From assembly GCA_025934375.1 (NCBI GenBank), contig JAICYD010000042.1:1-49973 (forward strand): 49,973 bases of DNA. Reading direction: 5' to 3'. Positions 8,853 through 17,078 of this stretch are shown here, piece after piece. A model generated the notes under the pieces. That model did no database searches. It was not told where the DNA came from and was given only the letters and a program-made list of their open reading frames with translations. Source of the stretch: Streptosporangiaceae bacterium (GTDB taxonomy: Bacteria > Actinomycetota > Actinomycetes > Streptosporangiales > Streptosporangiaceae). Each line of letters begins with the position of its first letter. The first letter of the stretch is position 1. The position numbers and the translations under genes are program-made.

Positions 8853-9583
8853 GCGGGTGCCTCCACTGCGGCCTGATCCATGGCCGGCGCCGAGCCGGGG
8901 ACTCCAGTCAGGTCTGCGGCGCGCATCCGCCCGCTCGGCGGGCGCTGCGTGATCAGCTGGATCAGCGCCGGCACGACGGCCTCCGGCTCGGGCCGGTCGG
9001 AGATGTCCTCGCCGGGGAACGCCGCCTGGTGCATCTGCGTGCGCATGTCGCCCGGGTCGACCGAGTAGACGGCTAGTCCCTTCTCCTCGGCGGCGAGCAC
9101 CGCGGTCAGCTGGTCCAGCGCTGCCTTGGAGGAGCCGTAGGCGCCCCAGCCCGCGTACGCCTCCACCGCCGCGTCGGAGCTGACGTTGACGAGGGCGCCG
9201 CCGGACGCGCGCAGCCGCGGCAGGAACAGCTGGGTGAGCGCGAGCGGGGCGAGCACGTTGGTCTCCAGGACTCGCCGGGCCGCCGCGAGTGACACGTCGG
9301 CCAGCCGCGGCAGCGGGGATGGCCCGAGATCGCTGGCGTTGTTGACGAGCAGGTCCAGGCGGCCGAGCTCGCTGACGGCGGCGGCCAGCGCGTCCCGGTG
9401 GGCGGGGTCGGTGACGTCTCCGGGCACGACGATGGCCCCCGGGAGCGCGGCGGCGAGGTGGCCAGCCCGGCGCGCGTCGACGATGACGCGCCAGCCGCCA
9501 GCGAGCAAGGAGCGCGCCAGCGCCAGGCCCAGCCCGCGCCCGGCCCCGGTGATGAGAGCAGTTGGTTGCGGTGTGCTAGTCAT
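8849..9583 (-). CDS. Short-chain dehydrogenase/reductase
   Basis: A 244-residue SDR. Landmarks are the Rossmann glycine motif TGAGRGLGLALA (about residues 12-23), NNASD in the adenine-ring region, the catalytic Ser in VNVSSDAAVEAY and the YGSSK pair (YxxxK). The start at 9583 (MTSTPQP) removes an unlikely upstream extension and sits just after a MerR/SoxR-type promoter. It is the first gene of a probable three-gene operon with the QueA-like and MDR genes and is divergent from soxR. Substrate unknown. Confidence 0.85.
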   Translation of the reverse strand: MTSTPQPTALITGAGRGLGLALARSLLAGGWRVIVDARRAGHLAAALPGAIVVPGDVTDPAHRDALAAAVSELGRLDLLVNNASDLGPSPLPRLADVSLAAARRVLETNVLAPLALTQLFLPRLRASGGALVNVSSDAAVEAYAGWGAYGSSKAALDQLTAVLAAEEKGLAVYSVDPGDMRTQMHQAAFPGEDISDRPEPEAVVPALIQLITQRPPSGRMRAADLTGVPGSAPAMDQAAVEAPA

Positions 9584-9590
9584 GCCGCCT

Positions 9591-9621
9591 ATTGTTGTAG
9601 TTGAAGTCAACTTTAAGTCAA
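9591..9621 (-). promoter_or_regulatory. SoxR/MerR-type promoter with overstretched spacer between SDR and soxR
   Basis: On the minus strand TTGACT (9621-9616) and AACAAT (9596-9591) are separated by 19 bases, the long spacer typical of MerR-family targets. A perfect dyad AGTTGA-AG-TCAACT (9599-9612) lies within the spacer. It faces the SDR gene and is adjacent to soxR, which makes SoxR the likely binder. Alternatively TACAAC (9599-9594) gives a 16-base spacer. Confidence 0.45.
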
Positions 9622-9653
9622 GCGGACCCATCCCGGGAGAATGCGCGGTAACC

Positions 9654-10103
9654 GTGCGGAGCACCGACCACCTCACCGTCAGCGAGCTCGCCGCCCGCAG
9701 CGGATTCGCCCCGTCCGCGCTGCGCTTCTACGAGCGCGAGGGGCTCATCCAGGCGACCCGGACCTCCGGTAACCAGCGCCGCTACGAGCGCAGCGTGCTG
9801 CGGCGCCTGGCGTTCATCCGCGCGGCCCGCAACGTCGGCCTGTCCCTGGAGGAGGTCGCCGCCGCGCTCGCCGCGCTTCCCGACTCGCGCACCCCGACCC
9901 GGGCCGACTGGACCCGGCTGTCTCGCGCCTGGCGCGCCCGGCTGGACGCGCAGATTGCCGCGCTGGAGAAGCTGCGCGACGGCCTGGACTCCTGCATCGG
10001 CTGCGGCTGCCTGTCCCTGAAGAGGTGCACGATGTCCAATCCCGCCGACGTCGCCCGCACCGACGGCCCCGGCGCCCGGTACCTGCCCGCCCCGCTGCGG
10101 TAA
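9654..10103 (+). CDS. soxR: SoxR-type redox-sensing MerR-family regulator
   Basis: A 149-residue protein. The N-terminal winged helix-turn-helix reads LTVSELAARSGFAPSALRFYEREGL. A dimerisation helix follows, and then the C-terminal [2Fe-2S] ligand block CIGCGCLSLKRC, which is diagnostic for SoxR. Family members sense redox-cycling compounds through the oxidation state of this cluster and activate promoters with long spacers. In actinobacteria SoxR often controls neighbouring oxidoreductases, which suits the divergent SDR gene. The in-frame GTG at 9654 begins the conserved region; the spacing to a GGGAGA purine tract is long, so the start is moderately sure. A 20-bp repeat covers its stop codon. 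Confidence 0.9.
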   Translation: MRSTDHLTVSELAARSGFAPSALRFYEREGLIQATRTSGNQRRYERSVLRRLAFIRAARNVGLSLEEVAAALAALPDSRTPTRADWTRLSRAWRARLDAQIAALEKLRDGLDSCIGCGCLSLKRCTMSNPADVARTDGPGARYLPAPLR

Positions 10104-10131
10104 CGCCCGCCCCGCTGCGGTAACGCCCGCC
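10085..10131. repeat. 20-bp tandem duplication across the soxR stop codon
   Basis: The unit gcccgccccgctgcggtaac occurs at 10085 and 10105, with a partial third copy from 10125. The first copy contains the soxR stop codon. The remaining 205 bases to the next gene have no other visible feature. Confidence 0.8.
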
Positions 10132-10308
10132 CCCGCGCCCGCGTGCAAGTTACATCCGGCCGGCGAGGGAGCGCGCCGTTCCCCGCGAGGTCACTGGGTG
10201 CCAGGTCCCGGCGGCGCGCGCGCCGCGCGCCGCCGTCATTGCCGGCGTGTCAGCGCCTGGATACGCTCCGGTCAGTTCCAGGGCCGTTGGCGCGAAAGGC
10301 GGGGCAAG

Positions 10309-11361
10309 ATGCGCGCAGGCGCGAAGTGGGGATCCGTTGTCATGTCCGCCCTCCTGGCGCTGGCCGTCGGCGCGGCTCCCGCGCTCGCCGGGCCGCAGGG
10401 GATTGCCCAGGCAGGTTCCCCGCTCCACCACCGGCCAGTTAACGGGTTCGCGCGCGGTGGCCCGTGGAACACGCCGCTGCCGGCCAACGTGCCGCTGGCC
10501 CCGAACTCCGCCGCCATCGTGGCCAACATCGCGCTGGACCAGCAGACCAACTTCGCCAGCTGGGGCCTGAACACCGACACCTACTCCACCCCCATCATCT
10601 ACGTCGGCCGGCATGCCCCCGTGCAGAACTGGACCTACTCGGACTGCCAGGACCTGCCGCAGCTCGCCCCGGTGCTCGCGCCCTCGCTGAAGGACGTCCC
10701 CACGCCCGCGAACCTGATCGTCTCGCAGGGAACCGACGAGTCCACCACGATCTACCAGCCGTCCACCGACACCTACTGGGATTTCTGGCGGGCGGAGAAG
10801 GACGCCAGCGGTCACTGGTCAGCCTGCTGGGGCGGCAAGATCGAGCACTACTCGCACAACCCCGGGATCTTCGACAATCCGCTGGGCGCCACCGCCACCG
10901 GGCTGCCGCTCGGCGCGTTCACCATCCGGATCTCCGAGCTGCAGCGCGGCTACATCGATCACGCCATCAACCTGGTCCTCCCGCGTACCCAGTCCGGCTG
11001 CTTCTCCTGGCCCGCGACCCGCGACGACGGCAACACCGCTGGCGGTGACATCGCCTGCGAGGGCCAGCGCTTCCGGCTGAACCCCGCGTTTGACGTGAGC
11101 ACTCTCTACGGGGCGGGGTCGCAGATCATCGCCCGCGCGATGCAGAAGTACGGGCTCATCCTCAGCGACAAGGGCGGCGCCGTCGTCAGCTACGCCGAGG
11201 ACCCGCGGCCCTACGAGGCGGCCCACGGCGGCGTGAACCCCTACCCGGCGATCATGGACCCGGACAACCTGCTGCCGCCCGGCGGCTGGCCCTACGTCCT
11301 GACCCAGATTCCCGTCACGGAACTGCAGGCCCTGCCGCTCAACTACGGCCAGCCCCGGTAA
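10309..11361 (+). CDS. Secreted protein of unknown function (350 aa)
   Basis: The start at 10309 gives a classical Sec signal: MRAGAKW, then a hydrophobic run SVVMSALLALAVGAAPALAG ending in a likely ALA-type cleavage site. The mature part is about 320 residues and rich in Trp, Tyr, Pro and Asn. Blocks such as GPWNTPLPANVPLAPNS, YWDFWRAEKDASGHWSA and GCFSWPATRDDG suggest a beta-rich extracellular domain, and four cysteines could form disulfides. I do not recognise the family; a carbohydrate-related role is possible but not shown. The gene stands alone between soxR and lctP. Confidence 0.75.
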   Translation: MRAGAKWGSVVMSALLALAVGAAPALAGPQGIAQAGSPLHHRPVNGFARGGPWNTPLPANVPLAPNSAAIVANIALDQQTNFASWGLNTDTYSTPIIYVGRHAPVQNWTYSDCQDLPQLAPVLAPSLKDVPTPANLIVSQGTDESTTIYQPSTDTYWDFWRAEKDASGHWSACWGGKIEHYSHNPGIFDNPLGATATGLPLGAFTIRISELQRGYIDHAINLVLPRTQSGCFSWPATRDDGNTAGGDIACEGQRFRLNPAFDVSTLYGAGSQIIARAMQKYGLILSDKGGAVVSYAEDPRPYEAAHGGVNPYPAIMDPDNLLPPGGWPYVLTQIPVTELQALPLNYGQPR

Positions 11362-11390
11362 TCATCTACCGGGAACCTTTAAGAACATCA

Positions 11391-11429
11391 TTGCATCCCA
11401 ATCACAAACGTAGCAAAATCGTGCCACGA
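11391..11429 (+). promoter_or_regulatory. lctP promoter with LldR/FadR-type GntR operator
   Basis: TTGCAT (11391-11396) and CAAAAT (11414-11419), 17 bases apart, form a plausible promoter. Directly on the -10 lies the dyad ATCGTGCCACGAT (11418-11430). Its core TCGTGCCACGA fits perfectly the TNGTNNNACNA consensus known for LldR and other FadR-subfamily GntR repressors. Binding there would block the polymerase. The near-identical sequence occurs twice before the pyruvate-oxidase-like gene at 39.9 kb. Confidence 0.6.
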
Positions 11430-11463
11430 TCTACCAAAGGGTTCTCACCCGGCGAGGCGAGGC

Positions 11464-13128
11464 ATGATGATCGGCACGATCACGGCGACCACGGCATTGG
11501 CGGCGGCGGACCCGTTCACCCAATCACTTAATCCGGCTCACTCGACGCTCGGGAGCACGCTGATCGCGCTGATCCCCATCGTCTTGCTGCTCATCTTGCT
11601 CCCGGTGCTGAAGATGTCCGCGTGGCAGGCGGTCACGATCGGCGCCGTCGTCACGATCATCTTGGCCATCACGGTGTGGCACACGCCAGCCGGCGACGCG
11701 TTCGCCGCGTGGGGCATCGGCGCCGGGACCGGCTTCTGGTCGATCAACTGGATCACGTTCTGGGGCGTGATCATCTACAACACGCTCGTCCGCACCGGCG
11801 CGTTCGACGACTTCAAGCGATGGCTGATCTCGCAGGCCACCGCCGACATCAGGGTGCAGACGATACTGCTCGCGTGGGCGCTGGGCGCGTTGCTGGAAGG
11901 CCTGGTCGGCTTCGGCTACCCCTGGGCGGTCATCGCCCCCATCCTGATCGGCCTCGGCGTGGTCGAGCTCGACGCGATCCGCGTCGCCGCGCTCGCCAAC
12001 AACGCTCCGGTGTCGTTCGGCGCGCTGGGCGCCCCGATCATCGCGCTCGCCGCGGTGACCAAGCTGCCGCTGGACGCGCTGTCGGCCTCGGTGGGCCGCA
12101 TCGTCGCGATCTTGGCCCTGCTCCCGCCGTGGATCCTGATCGTGCTCGTCACCGGCCGCCGCGGAGTGCGCGGCGCCTGGCCGCTGGCCATCGTCGGGTC
12201 ACTGGCCTATATCGCCGGCCAGCTGCCGACCTCGCAGTACCTGGGCCCCTACCTGCCCGACATCATCGGCGCGGTGGCCGCCTTCGGCGCTATCTTGCTG
12301 CTGCTGCGGTTCTGGCGGCCCAAGGAGGTGCTCGGCTTCGGCGGCGTCCCCGTCGCTGACCAGGGTGAGCCGCTCCCGACCGCCGACGGCGCCGCGCCCC
12401 CCGGGACCCGGGAAGCGGTGCGCGGCATGGTCCCCTTCCTGATCCTCATCGCGGTCGTGGTCGCCGCCACCGGCCCCTGGTCGCACCTGACCAACTACAA
12501 CTTCGCCAAGCCCGCGGTCAGCGCGATCAGCTCGCTGTCGCACAAGAAGACCGACGTGAGCTGGGCGTTCACCCCGGCCATAGCCGGCACCTGGATCCTG
12601 GTGTCCTGGCTGGTCATCCTGGTCGCGCTGCGGGTGCGGGCCAGCCAGATCGCCGACGTGTTCCGGATCACGTTCTCGCAGATGTGGGGAGCGCTGCTGG
12701 TCGCGCCGATCATCTTCGGACTCGCCGACGTGTTCAACTACTCCGGCATGGCGAACACGATGGCGCACGGCTTCGCCCAGATCGGCCCGGCTTTCCTGAT
12801 CCTCGCCCCGATCGTCGGCTGGATCGGCGTCGCGCTGTCCGGCTCCAACACCTCCACCAACGCGCTGTTCGGCGGCTTCCAGTACTCGGTCGGCGGCCTG
12901 CTGCACATGCCGCCGCTGCTCCTGCCGTCGCTGAACTCCGTCGGCGCCGAGATCGGCAAGCCCGTCGCCCCGCAGACCGCCAGCGTCGGCGTCGCCACCA
13001 GCTCCTACGTCCGCCGCGAAGGCCAGGTCATCCGGCACAACCTGCCATGGACGCTAGTGATGCTCGCCTACCTGATCCTGATCGCCCTGTTCTTCCGGGG
13101 CGTCCTGCCCTCCGCCATGCAGCCGTAG
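11464..13128 (+). CDS. lctP: L-lactate permease (LctP/LldP family)
   Basis: A 554-residue transporter with about twelve hydrophobic segments. Family blocks include GALLEGLVGFGYPWAVIAPILIGLG, ANNAPVSFGALGAPIIALA and SGSNTSTNALFGGFQYSVG, which are characteristic of lactate permeases importing lactate (and glycolate) with protons. Length matches the family (about 550). Two ATG codons stand side by side at 11464, preceded by a purine-rich GGCGAGGCGAGG. No lactate dehydrogenase is adjacent; the candidate partner genes lie at 39.9-44.9 kb and share its operator. It is convergent with the hydrogenase operon. Confidence 0.92.
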   Translation: MMIGTITATTALAAADPFTQSLNPAHSTLGSTLIALIPIVLLLILLPVLKMSAWQAVTIGAVVTIILAITVWHTPAGDAFAAWGIGAGTGFWSINWITFWGVIIYNTLVRTGAFDDFKRWLISQATADIRVQTILLAWALGALLEGLVGFGYPWAVIAPILIGLGVVELDAIRVAALANNAPVSFGALGAPIIALAAVTKLPLDALSASVGRIVAILALLPPWILIVLVTGRRGVRGAWPLAIVGSLAYIAGQLPTSQYLGPYLPDIIGAVAAFGAILLLLRFWRPKEVLGFGGVPVADQGEPLPTADGAAPPGTREAVRGMVPFLILIAVVVAATGPWSHLTNYNFAKPAVSAISSLSHKKTDVSWAFTPAIAGTWILVSWLVILVALRVRASQIADVFRITFSQMWGALLVAPIIFGLADVFNYSGMANTMAHGFAQIGPAFLILAPIVGWIGVALSGSNTSTNALFGGFQYSVGGLLHMPPLLLPSLNSVGAEIGKPVAPQTASVGVATSSYVRREGQVIRHNLPWTLVMLAYLILIALFFRGVLPSAMQP

Positions 13129-13171
13129 CCCACAGCCGCTAGCGCTCCTCGACGAAGAAGTACGACGCCTC

Positions 13172-13212
13172 GCCGGTGCCATCCGTCCGGCTTGGGCTGG
13201 CGGGTCACCGGC
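13172..13212. terminator. Possible bidirectional hairpin between lctP and hypA
   Basis: GCCGGTG (13172-13178) and CACCGGC (13206-13212) could pair around a 27-base loop in the only spacer between two convergent operons. The long loop makes this a weak prediction. Confidence 0.25.
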
Positions 13213-13213
13213 C

Positions 13214-13555
13214 TCAGGAGGCGGTCGCGTACCGGATCGACTCCAGGACCAGTTCGTCGCCGCCGGTGACGTCGACGTCGCTTCCCTGGCAGCGCGGGCA
13301 TCCGGCGAGCAGGTCGGCGGTCTCGCCGGTGGCGCCGCAGTCGCGGCAGGTCACGATGGCCGGCACCGTGACGACTTCCACGGTCGCGCCGTCCGCCTCC
13401 GTGCCCGCCGCGATGAACCCGAACGCCTGGCGCATCGATTCGGCATCCACCGCGTGGCGGACCCCGCAGCGCACCCGGATGCCGCTTACCGGCCGGCCGG
13501 CCGCGCGCGTCCGGACCGCGTCGAGGACGCCTTCACACAATCCGAACTCGTGCAT
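13214..13555 (-). CDS. hypA: HypA, nickel-insertion accessory protein for [NiFe] hydrogenase
   Basis: A 113-residue HypA. The N-terminal MHEFGLCEG gives the nickel-binding His2. The zinc site is built from two CxxC pairs, CRDCGATG and CPRCQG (about residues 70-92). It helps deliver nickel to the large-subunit precursor, normally with the GTPase HypB. It is the last gene of the hydrogenase operon, five bases after the DUF6893 gene. No hypB follows; the next gene is the convergent lactate permease. Confidence 0.92.
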   Translation of the reverse strand: MHEFGLCEGVLDAVRTRAAGRPVSGIRVRCGVRHAVDAESMRQAFGFIAAGTEADGATVEVVTVPAIVTCRDCGATGETADLLAGCPRCQGSDVDVTGGDELVLESIRYATAS

Positions 13556-13560
13556 GGTGG

Positions 13561-13668
13561 CTACATCCTCCTGATTTTCATGTAGCGCTTGATATCCGGC
13601 ACGGACCGGATCACCGCGACCAGGACCCCGGCCACGATCGCTACCTCAATCACCCTGGACAACCTCAT
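13561..13668 (-). CDS. 35-aa DUF6893-type small protein of the hydrogenase operon
   Basis: ATG at 13668 is preceded by a strong GGGGGAAGAAGG ribosome site, and TAG lies at 13561. The product begins MRLSRVIEVAIVAGVLVAVI, a single membrane-type hydrophobic segment, followed by RSVPDIKRYMKIRRM. The basic PDIKRYMKIRRM-like tail is the hallmark of the DUF6893 small proteins found in actinobacterial hydrogenase clusters. It starts inside the end of the endopeptidase gene (23-base overlap) and stops five bases before hypA. Function is unknown; a membrane anchor or assembly helper is possible. Confidence 0.75.
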   Translation of the reverse strand: MRLSRVIEVAIVAGVLVAVIRSVPDIKRYMKIRRM

Positions 13669-14236
13669 GGGCACCTTCTTCCCCCTGGACTTCCTCCCGG
13701 ATTCGGTCGAGGATTTCCTCCACCGCGCGAACGGCATGCGGCAACGCCGCCCGCACCGGCCCCGACAGCCCCATCCCCGGGCTCACGTCGGCGGGCTCGC
13801 ACGCCACGACGAGGCTGCGCCCCGGACGGCGCCCCATCGAGTCGAGCATCGTGAAGATCGCGTCCGGCTCCAGGCCGTGCGCGTCCATCACCGGCACGCC
13901 CGGTCCGTTGCCGGCAGGCCTAGTGCCGACAGGCCTAGTGCCGGCAGGCCTAGTGCCGGCAGGCACGCGGTCAGCGGGCACGGTGTCGGCGGGCCCGACC
14001 TCGAGCACCGTCACCGTGCCCGGTTCGTACCCGCGCTGGGCGGCGTCGACGAGCACGAACAGGTCGCACCCGTCGAGCAGCTCATAGACGAGGTGGACGC
14101 CACGGATGCCGAAATCCGCGACCTCGACGCCCGCCGGCCAGGGCCTGCTCGCCAGCAGCTTGATCACCTCAACGCCGAACGCGTCGTCTCCCTGGAAGAC
14201 GTTGCCGACCCCGGCGACCAGCGTCCGGGTCGTCAT
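13646..14236 (-). CDS. Hydrogenase maturation endopeptidase (HyaD/HybD family)
   Basis: A 196-residue protease that trims the C-terminus of the nickel-loaded large subunit. The family motif GVGNVFQGDDAFGVEV is at residues 9-24. Asp18, Asp64 (VLVDA) and His120 (MDAHG) align with the three nickel-sensing ligands of HybD. Its substrate here should be the large subunit, cleaved after the His of DPCLPCGVH. Compared with the family it carries an insertion at about residues 91-109, a VPAGTRPAGTRPVGT-type repeat made by a 15-bp tandem repeat, in a surface loop before the His motif. Its ATG overlaps the stop of the 477-aa gene. Confidence 0.9.
   Translation of the reverse strand: MTTRTLVAGVGNVFQGDDAFGVEVIKLLASRPWPAGVEVADFGIRGVHLVYELLDGCDLFVLVDAAQRGYEPGTVTVLEVGPADTVPADRVPAGTRPAGTRPVGTRPAGNGPGVPVMDAHGLEPDAIFTMLDSMGRRPGRSLVVACEPADVSPGMGLSGPVRAALPHAVRAVEEILDRIREEVQGEEGAHEVVQGD
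13911..13970. repeat. 15-bp in-frame tandem repeat inside the endopeptidase gene
   Basis: The unit ccggcaggcctagtg starts at 13911, 13926 (one mismatch) and 13941, with a partial copy from 13956. On the minus strand it encodes repeats of the AGTRP type. Confidence 0.88.
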
Positions 14237-15666
14237 GGGGGCCCGCTTCCCTGAGCTGTCCGGCCCTGGTCCGACTGGCCGGGGGCAGGGTCGGCGGGGC
14301 CGGGAGTGACCTCATCCGGCGTGAAGTACAGGAAGCGGCCATGCGCTGCCTGCAGGTCAGCGGCGGGGTCATCGGCCAGGGTCACCGCCAGGTAAGGCGC
14401 GTCATCGACGTCGAGCAGCACCGCCTCGACGAGCGCCGTCCGGCCGGCCAGGAACATGTCCTGGGCGTCGGCCCGCCGTGCCCCGGGCCGCAGGATCACC
14501 GTGCTGCCCCGGGCGATCCGGTGGCCGGCCACCACGACGGAGTCGGTGCCCGGGGACACGGACGCGTCCGCGCCGGGGTCCCACCATGGCACGGCCGCCT
14601 CGTCCCCGGCCGGGCTGGCGGGCGGACCGCCCGCCGGGCGCAGCCCGGTCATGGCGCGGATCGTCCCGTGCAGCCGTTCCATGGCCGGGGCGTCCATCGC
14701 GTCCACCCGGTCGATCAGCGCCGCCGCGCGGGGGTCGGTGGCCCGCGCCGCCGACTTCTCCTCATCGGACAGGGCCAGCGTGCGGAGGGTGAGGATCTCA
14801 TCGATCTCGGTGCCGTCGTACAGCTCGCCGGGACTTTCCGGCGCGACTTGCGGATAGTCGGGAAGGATGATCGGCCCGGCCAGCATGACCTGGCGGCCGC
14901 CCGCCGGGCCTGCCAGCACCGGCCAGCAGCCGGTGTTCTGGCACGCGCTAACCTCCGGGCGGGCCCATTCCGGCGGGTCGGTCATCGAGATGAACGCGCC
15001 CCCGGACACCGTGATGATCATGTGGACCGCGATCAGGGCGGCGGGCAGCGCCTGGTCCCGGCGGGCCCCGCTGCCGGGTCCCGTGCCCTCGGAGCCGGCC
15101 GGGCTCGCGGACTCATTCGCCACCACGACCGCCAGCCGGACGGCCCGCCACGGACCGGGCAGGGGCACCGTGCGGACCGACACCGACCCGGCCAGCGGCG
15201 CGCGCCGCCGAACGACGCGCGCACCCGAAGTCGTCTCCGTCTCCTCGCCGCCCGGGACGGTGAACCGGGTCAGGGTGCCGTCGCCGAGCAGCGCCGGGCC
15301 GGCCGCGGTCACCGTGACCTCCCGCTCGACGGCCTCATCCCAGGTCACCGGAGGCTGCCCGGCATCGGGCCCGGCGCCGGGCACCGCGCCGGCCTCAGCG
15401 CCGGCCGCAGCGCCGGCGGCGGTGCGCCGCTGCACCTGCAGGAACCGGGCGGTGACCGTCACCTCCGGCTGGCCGCCGTGCTCCATGACGCATTCCGCCC
15501 TCAGCGCCGAGCGCTCGGACGGGTCCGTGGCGGCGTACGCGGGCGGCACTAGCACGCCGAACTGCCAGCGGCTGCGGTTCTTCTGGGCCGACGCCCGGTA
15601 CGGGTACAGGATGTAGCCCTCGTACAAGACGGCGTCCGCGACGCGGCGCACCTCATCCAGGCTCAT
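14233..15666 (-). CDS. Hydrogenase-operon protein of unknown function (477 aa)
   Basis: Start at MSLDEVRRVADAVLYEGYILYPYRAS (ATG 15664-15666), which overlaps the DUF6084 stop as ATGA. The N-terminal 75 residues include SAQKNRSRWQFGVLVPPAYA. A long middle region is rich in Ala, Gly and Pro, and the central part has a Cys pair in CQNTGCWP. The C-terminal 70 residues have a compact beta-type composition (GSTVILRPG, VEAVLLDVDDAPYLAVTLADDPA). There is no signal peptide or membrane span. I know of no assigned function; equivalents occur in actinobacterial group 1h hydrogenase operons. A scaffold or assembly role is a guess. Confidence 0.75.
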   Translation of the reverse strand: MSLDEVRRVADAVLYEGYILYPYRASAQKNRSRWQFGVLVPPAYAATDPSERSALRAECVMEHGGQPEVTVTARFLQVQRRTAAGAAAGAEAGAVPGAGPDAGQPPVTWDEAVEREVTVTAAGPALLGDGTLTRFTVPGGEETETTSGARVVRRRAPLAGSVSVRTVPLPGPWRAVRLAVVVANESASPAGSEGTGPGSGARRDQALPAALIAVHMIITVSGGAFISMTDPPEWARPEVSACQNTGCWPVLAGPAGGRQVMLAGPIILPDYPQVAPESPGELYDGTEIDEILTLRTLALSDEEKSAARATDPRAAALIDRVDAMDAPAMERLHGTIRAMTGLRPAGGPPASPAGDEAAVPWWDPGADASVSPGTDSVVVAGHRIARGSTVILRPGARRADAQDMFLAGRTALVEAVLLDVDDAPYLAVTLADDPAADLQAAHGRFLYFTPDEVTPGPADPAPGQSDQGRTAQGSGPP

Positions 15667-16364
15667 GGAGTTCCCGCCCGCGAGCCTGAGTGTGCCGACC
15701 CGGCGGCGCCCGGCGCCCATTCGCCTTCGGCGGGGCCGGCGGCCGCCGCCAGCAGCGCGGACAGCGTGGCGTCCCACGTCGGCAGCGCGCGGGCGGTCTT
15801 GAACGCGGCCAGCGCGTCGAGGGTGTCCCGGGTGCACCGCAGCCAGGCACTGCCGGGGAAGTGCTCATCGACGACGTCCTGCCAGGCGCGCACCGGCATG
15901 CGGCAGGAGGCCTCGCAGCTCCACGGGATCAGCTCCACGCGCATCGACTCCCCGTGCGCGATGAAGACCGTGCCGCTGAACAGCAGCAGCAAGGGAATCG
16001 TTCCGTCGTCCAGCCCCTGCATGTAGCGCGCCGAGGCGACCTCGAGGTCATACGTGCACGGGACCGGGACCTCGACCTGGGTCGCCGACGTGAACCCGGG
16101 CACCATCGCGGATACCGAGGCCAGCTGGATCGGCTTGAGCGTCTGAGCCCAGCGGGAGGTGTCGCCGAACAGGTCGTTCAGCCGCCGGGCCTCATCGGCG
16201 GAGTACCGGCGGCGGTGCGGCTCAATGCGGATCTGGCAGCGCAGCGCGATCGCGTGGACCCGCACGCCCGTGCTCTCGGTGATGCTCAGGGTGAAGGAAA
16301 GGGTCGGCGTCGCGGCATACCGCGCCGCCCGCGCCTCGGTGCAGCCAAAGGTCAGTTCCGCCAT
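15663..16364 (-). CDS. DUF6084 family hydrogenase-associated protein
   Basis: A 233-residue protein beginning MAELTFGCTEARAARYAATP. It has a beta-rich middle (SFTLSITES, RCQIRIEPHRRRYSADEARRL) and a conserved FGDTSRW segment, a pattern I associate with DUF6084 of actinobacterial hydrogenase clusters. No catalytic motif, signal peptide or membrane segment is seen. It abuts the DUF5947 gene without spacing and overlaps the 477-aa gene. Role unknown, probably in assembly of the Hhy enzyme. Confidence 0.75.
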   Translation of the reverse strand: MAELTFGCTEARAARYAATPTLSFTLSITESTGVRVHAIALRCQIRIEPHRRRYSADEARRLNDLFGDTSRWAQTLKPIQLASVSAMVPGFTSATQVEVPVPCTYDLEVASARYMQGLDDGTIPLLLLFSGTVFIAHGESMRVELIPWSCEASCRMPVRAWQDVVDEHFPGSAWLRCTRDTLDALAAFKTARALPTWDATLSALLAAAAGPAEGEWAPGAAGSAHSGSRAGTP

Positions 16365-17078
16365 CTACTCCTCCGGGCCGGTGCCGGTCATCGCGGGCGC
16401 GGGCCCCAGCGGCCGCGACCGCTGGCGAAGGCCGGCCAGCACGTCGGCGAGTATCCGCTTCACCTCGGCTCCGCCATCGAATCCGTGCCACTCCAGCCGC
16501 AACGCCCCGGCCAGTGAGTAGCAGATGTCAATCGGCACCAGGAACGTCTCCGGGGCCGGGGTCCCGGCCGCCGCGGCCGCCGCCGGCGCCGCCTCCCGGG
16601 ACTCGCCCGCGACGACCAAGATCGCCTCCACGTCCGGCGCCAGCGCGCCCAGCAGCGGATGCGCGCTAGCCAGCCGGTCCCAGGCGGCCAGGTTAAGCTC
16701 GCATTCGGTGACCCCGGCGGGACTCGGATAGCACGCGATGACGCGACCGAGCGCCGAGTTGACGAAGAAGAACGCGATGGCGACCGGGATCTGCAGCTCC
16801 GCCCACTCCCCGGCGGACAGCGGGGCGCGCGGGTCCTGGCGCACCCGGTCGGGGACCGTGCGGTAGCGGCCCCCGGGCCGGGTGAACAGCAGCGCGCAGG
16901 CCGTGCACGCGCAGGCCAGCGACCGCCGCCGCAGGTCGACCATGTGCGGGTGCTCGGGGCCGAGCTTCTCCCCGCACAGCTCGCAGCGCTCGTCGGGCGC
17001 CGAGCCCGCCGATCGCGGCGGGCGGGCGAACCGCCGCAGCCCAGGGGAAGCCCGCTGGCCATTCGGGGCGCCGCTCAT
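16365..17078 (-). CDS. DUF5947 family hydrogenase-associated zinc-ribbon protein
   Basis: A 237-residue protein. Near residues 30-60 a probable zinc ribbon is formed by CELCGEKLGPEH and ACACTACALLF, with CxxC plus CxxC ligands. The rest contains WAELQIPVAIAFFFVNSA, FYPSPAG-like YPSPAGVTE and a conserved D-rich end, as in the DUF5947 family of actinobacterial hydrogenase operons. The zinc ribbon could bind protein or RNA. Its ATG overlaps the stop of the NifU-like gene by four bases. Function is not known. Confidence 0.78.
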   Translation of the reverse strand: MSGAPNGQRASPGLRRFARPPRSAGSAPDERCELCGEKLGPEHPHMVDLRRRSLACACTACALLFTRPGGRYRTVPDRVRQDPRAPLSAGEWAELQIPVAIAFFFVNSALGRVIACYPSPAGVTECELNLAAWDRLASAHPLLGALAPDVEAILVVAGESREAAPAAAAAAGTPAPETFLVPIDICYSLAGALRLEWHGFDGGAEVKRILADVLAGLRQRSRPLGPAPAMTGTGPEE

